The position numbers and the translations under genes are program-made. From assembly GCA_050943315.1 (NCBI GenBank), contig JBMNOY010000075.1, forward strand, positions 1-7,193: a DNA stretch of 7,193 nucleotides. Reading direction: 5' to 3'. Shown in pieces: positions 5,586-7,193 of the stretch (its first letter is position 1; each line of letters begins with the position of its first letter). The notes under the pieces were generated by a model. That model did no database searches, was not told where the DNA came from, and worked only from the letters and a program-made list of their open reading frames with translations. Origin of the DNA: JBDKUD01 sp050943315. Its GTDB lineage: Bacteria; Bacillota; Syntrophomonadia; Syntrophomonadales; Syntrophomonadaceae.

Positions 5586-6617
5586 TTACCATTCTTTCAT
5601 GTCTTGAACTATTTCTTCGATTTCGTTTTTCTTTCGTCGCTGCATGAGCACATTAACTTCATCGCGGGGAGGCCGATGGCAATATAAAACATTGTAACAG
5701 GCATTAGTAATAGGCATATCTATTTTCATTTCCCGGGCCAGTTTATAAACCACCCGGGTAGTATGAGCACCTTCTACCACCATGCCAATCTGTTCCATGG
5801 CTTCCTCGAGAGTGTACCCCCGGCCTATCAGGAGGCCGGCTTGGAAGTTCCGGGAGAGCTTGCTGCCGCAGGTTACGACCAGGTCGCCGATTCCACTCAA
5901 CCCGGCAAAGGTTAATTTCCTTCCTCCCAGGGCCTCACCCATTCTTACTATTTCTGTCAGTCCCCGGGTCAAGAGGGCTGCCGTAGTATTATCTCCGTAA
6001 CCTAGTCCATGGGCAATTCCTGTTCCCAGGGCAATTATATTCTTTAGGGCCCCGCCCAGTTCAACCCCGGCTACATCGGGGTTGGTATATACCCTGAAAT
6101 AGGAGGCCATAAAAATGTCCTGAACGAAGAAAGCGGTTTCTTTACAGGTACTGGCTACAGTTACCGCAGTAGGCAGTTTCCGGGCTACCTCCTCAGCATG
6201 ACTCGGTCCGGAAAGAACCGCATAACGTGTTCTAATGTCCTTACCAAGTACATCCTCCACTACCTGGCTCATGCGCAGGCCAGTTGATATCTCCAGCCCT
6301 TTGGCCACATTGACCAAATAGCTGTCTTTTTCCAGGTGATCTTTAATATTTTGTGCAACTTCGCGGACAGCCTGAGAAGGTACCGCCATTACCACCAGGT
6401 TCGCACTCTGAAGGGCATCATTCAGATTGCTGGTGATTGCTATACTGCGAGGAACAGCGACCCCGGGCAGAAACCTTTTGTTTTCCCCATCAGTTATTAT
6501 ATTTTCCAGTCCATCTTCCGGTCTCCCCCATAAGCAAACCGTATATCCGTTATTATGCAGCAATAAGGCCAGAGCAGTACCCCAGCTTCCTGCCCCCAGG
6601 ACGCAAACCTTTTCCAC
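5586..6617 (-). CDS. gpsA: Glycerol-3-phosphate dehydrogenase [NAD(P)+]
   Basis: GpsA is a cytosolic enzyme reducing dihydroxyacetone phosphate to sn-glycerol-3-phosphate for phospholipids. The 343-residue product has the N-terminal Rossmann domain with LGAGSWGTAL (Gly8, Gly10, Gly13), VMAVPS (76-81), NVAKGLE (Lys106) and LSGPSHAEEV (135-144). The helical C-terminal catalytic domain carries ELGGALKNIIALGTGI (Lys192 is the expected catalytic lysine), GLGYGDNTTAALLTRGL, and AGLSGIGDLVVTC with SRN (Asp245, Arg256, Asn257). The start is GTG (6615-6617), 9 nt after GGGAGGT. It begins 35 nt after plsY, whose product uses the glycerol-3-phosphate made here. The tail after about residue 325 (RRKKNEIEEIV) is short and charged. 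A gpsA-spoIVA order also occurs in Bacillus. Confidence 0.97.
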   Translation of the reverse strand: MEKVCVLGAGSWGTALALLLHNNGYTVCLWGRPEDGLENIITDGENKRFLPGVAVPRSIAITSNLNDALQSANLVVMAVPSQAVREVAQNIKDHLEKDSYLVNVAKGLEISTGLRMSQVVEDVLGKDIRTRYAVLSGPSHAEEVARKLPTAVTVASTCKETAFFVQDIFMASYFRVYTNPDVAGVELGGALKNIIALGTGIAHGLGYGDNTTAALLTRGLTEIVRMGEALGGRKLTFAGLSGIGDLVVTCGSKLSRNFQAGLLIGRGYTLEEAMEQIGMVVEGAHTTRVVYKLAREMKIDMPITNACYNVLYCHRPPRDEVNVLMQRRKKNEIEEIVQDMKEW

Positions 6618-6652
6618 TTAAAACATACCTCCCGAACATATGATTACCATAA

Positions 6653-7193
6653 TTATAGTCTTTCCGTAATCTTTGCTTCGGTGCCATTTCTTAATTTGGT
6701 AATATTGCTATGATGACGGGCAATTACGGTAACGGCTAAAATCAGACTAAACACCAGATAGAATCGTGGTTCCCCCATTATCAGGGCAATTACCGGCAAT
6801 AGGGCAGCCACAATGATTGATCCCAGGGATACATAGCGGAAAATTGCAATGATTAAGATAAAAATTAAGACCAGGGGAATGATTACTTTGGGCATCAGAA
6901 ACAGAATAGCCCCCGCAGAAGTTGCCACCCCTTTGCCTCCTTTAAAACGCAAAAAAACCGGCCAGCAATGTCCCGCTACCGCAGCTGCACCGCATGTGGC
7001 CGCCAGGATGTGTCCTCCCTGCGCATAACCCAGCCAGGCAGGTATGAAACCTTTGGCAACATCCCCCAAAAGGGCCACCAGGGCAACCTGCCAGCCCAGG
7101 GAGCGCAAAACGTTGGTTGCTCCAACATTACGGCTTCCTCTAGTTCTAATATCGACGCCGCCTATAAGCCGGCTAAAAATAAATGAGAATGGA
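6653..7193 (-). CDS. plsY: Acyl-phosphate:glycerol-3-phosphate acyltransferase, 5' end cut off
   Basis: PlsY is an inner-membrane enzyme that moves the acyl chain from acyl-phosphate to glycerol-3-phosphate, giving lysophosphatidic acid. The frame stays open to the right edge, so 179 residues are visible. Family proteins have about 190-210, so some 15-30 N-terminal residues lie outside. Starting at the TTG at 7106-7108 would remove motif 1 and is rejected. The three motifs are GSRNVGATN (19-27 of the visible part; Arg replaces the second Gly of the common GSGN form, a tolerated variable site), FKGGKGVATSAG (83-94) and RYVSLGS (119-125). The usual ending RHHSNITKLRNGTE is also present. Several hydrophobic segments suit a polytopic membrane protein. 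It lies upstream of gpsA, consistent with a lipid-synthesis operon. Confidence 0.95.
   Translation of the reverse strand, partial: PFSFIFSRLIGGVDIRTRGSRNVGATNVLRSLGWQVALVALLGDVAKGFIPAWLGYAQGGHILAATCGAAAVAGHCWPVFLRFKGGKGVATSAGAILFLMPKVIIPLVLIFILIIAIFRYVSLGSIIVAALLPVIALIMGEPRFYLVFSLILAVTVIARHHSNITKLRNGTEAKITERL

Noticed and set aside
6618..6633. In-frame ATG-TTT-TAA directly before the gpsA GTG
   Set aside because: The ATG is immediately next to the Shine-Dalgarno and is closed by TAA; the GTG with a 9-nt spacing gives the expected GpsA N-terminus.
7020..7048. Arg in plsY motif 1 or a short plsY starting at the TTG at 7108
   Set aside because: The frame continues upstream to the window edge with family-like sequence (GVDIRTRGSRNVGATN), so the gene is merely cut by the edge; the Gly-to-Arg site is variable in the family.
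822..7186. Plus-strand open frames opposite lysC, hom, spoIVA, gpsA and plsY
   Set aside because: They lie antisense to clearly conserved genes, and their translations are low-complexity or unlike known families; they are shadows.

Overview
The window looks like chromosome from an endospore-forming Firmicute, probably an anaerobic Clostridia-type lineage. The support is a full-length spoIVA, Gram-positive-type Shine-Dalgarno sequences (GGAGG), GTG and TTG starts, a genomically encoded tRNA CCA end, and an aspartokinase and a PheB-like protein that resemble their Bacillus counterparts. Assignment below class level would be a guess. Every gene is on the minus strand, so transcription runs from the right edge to the left.

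Right part (about 5550-7193): plsY (cut by the right edge) and gpsA lie 35 nt apart. They encode consecutive steps of phosphatidic acid synthesis: GpsA makes sn-glycerol-3-phosphate and PlsY acylates it. A clean intrinsic terminator follows gpsA. spoIVA (3949-5427), the ATPase that forms the basement layer of the spore coat, follows after a 158-nt gap and ends at its own strong hairpin.

Middle part (714-3830): a second transcription unit starts at a near-consensus housekeeping promoter (-35 TTGCCA, 17-nt spacer, TG-extended TATAAT). The promoter is framed by an operator-like inverted repeat. The unit reads a PheB-like HTH/ACT protein, then hom, then lysC, and ends at a long hairpin. LysC and Hom catalyse the first and third steps of the aspartate family pathway (lysine, threonine, methionine). 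All three proteins carry ACT domains, the usual amino-acid-sensing module. lysC contains an excellent internal ribosome binding site and ATG, placed as in the Bacillus enzyme, where it yields the separate beta (regulatory) subunit.

Left part (1-667): a tRNA-Pro(GGG) gene has its own sigma-A-type promoter and its own terminator. It is followed by the 3' part of an IS21-family transposase gene (istA-like), which lacks its 5' part and runs off the left edge. No CRISPR array, phage, toxin-antitoxin or defence genes are visible. I see no undescribed multi-gene system; the most interesting signals are regulatory (the operator-like repeat and the internal lysC start).
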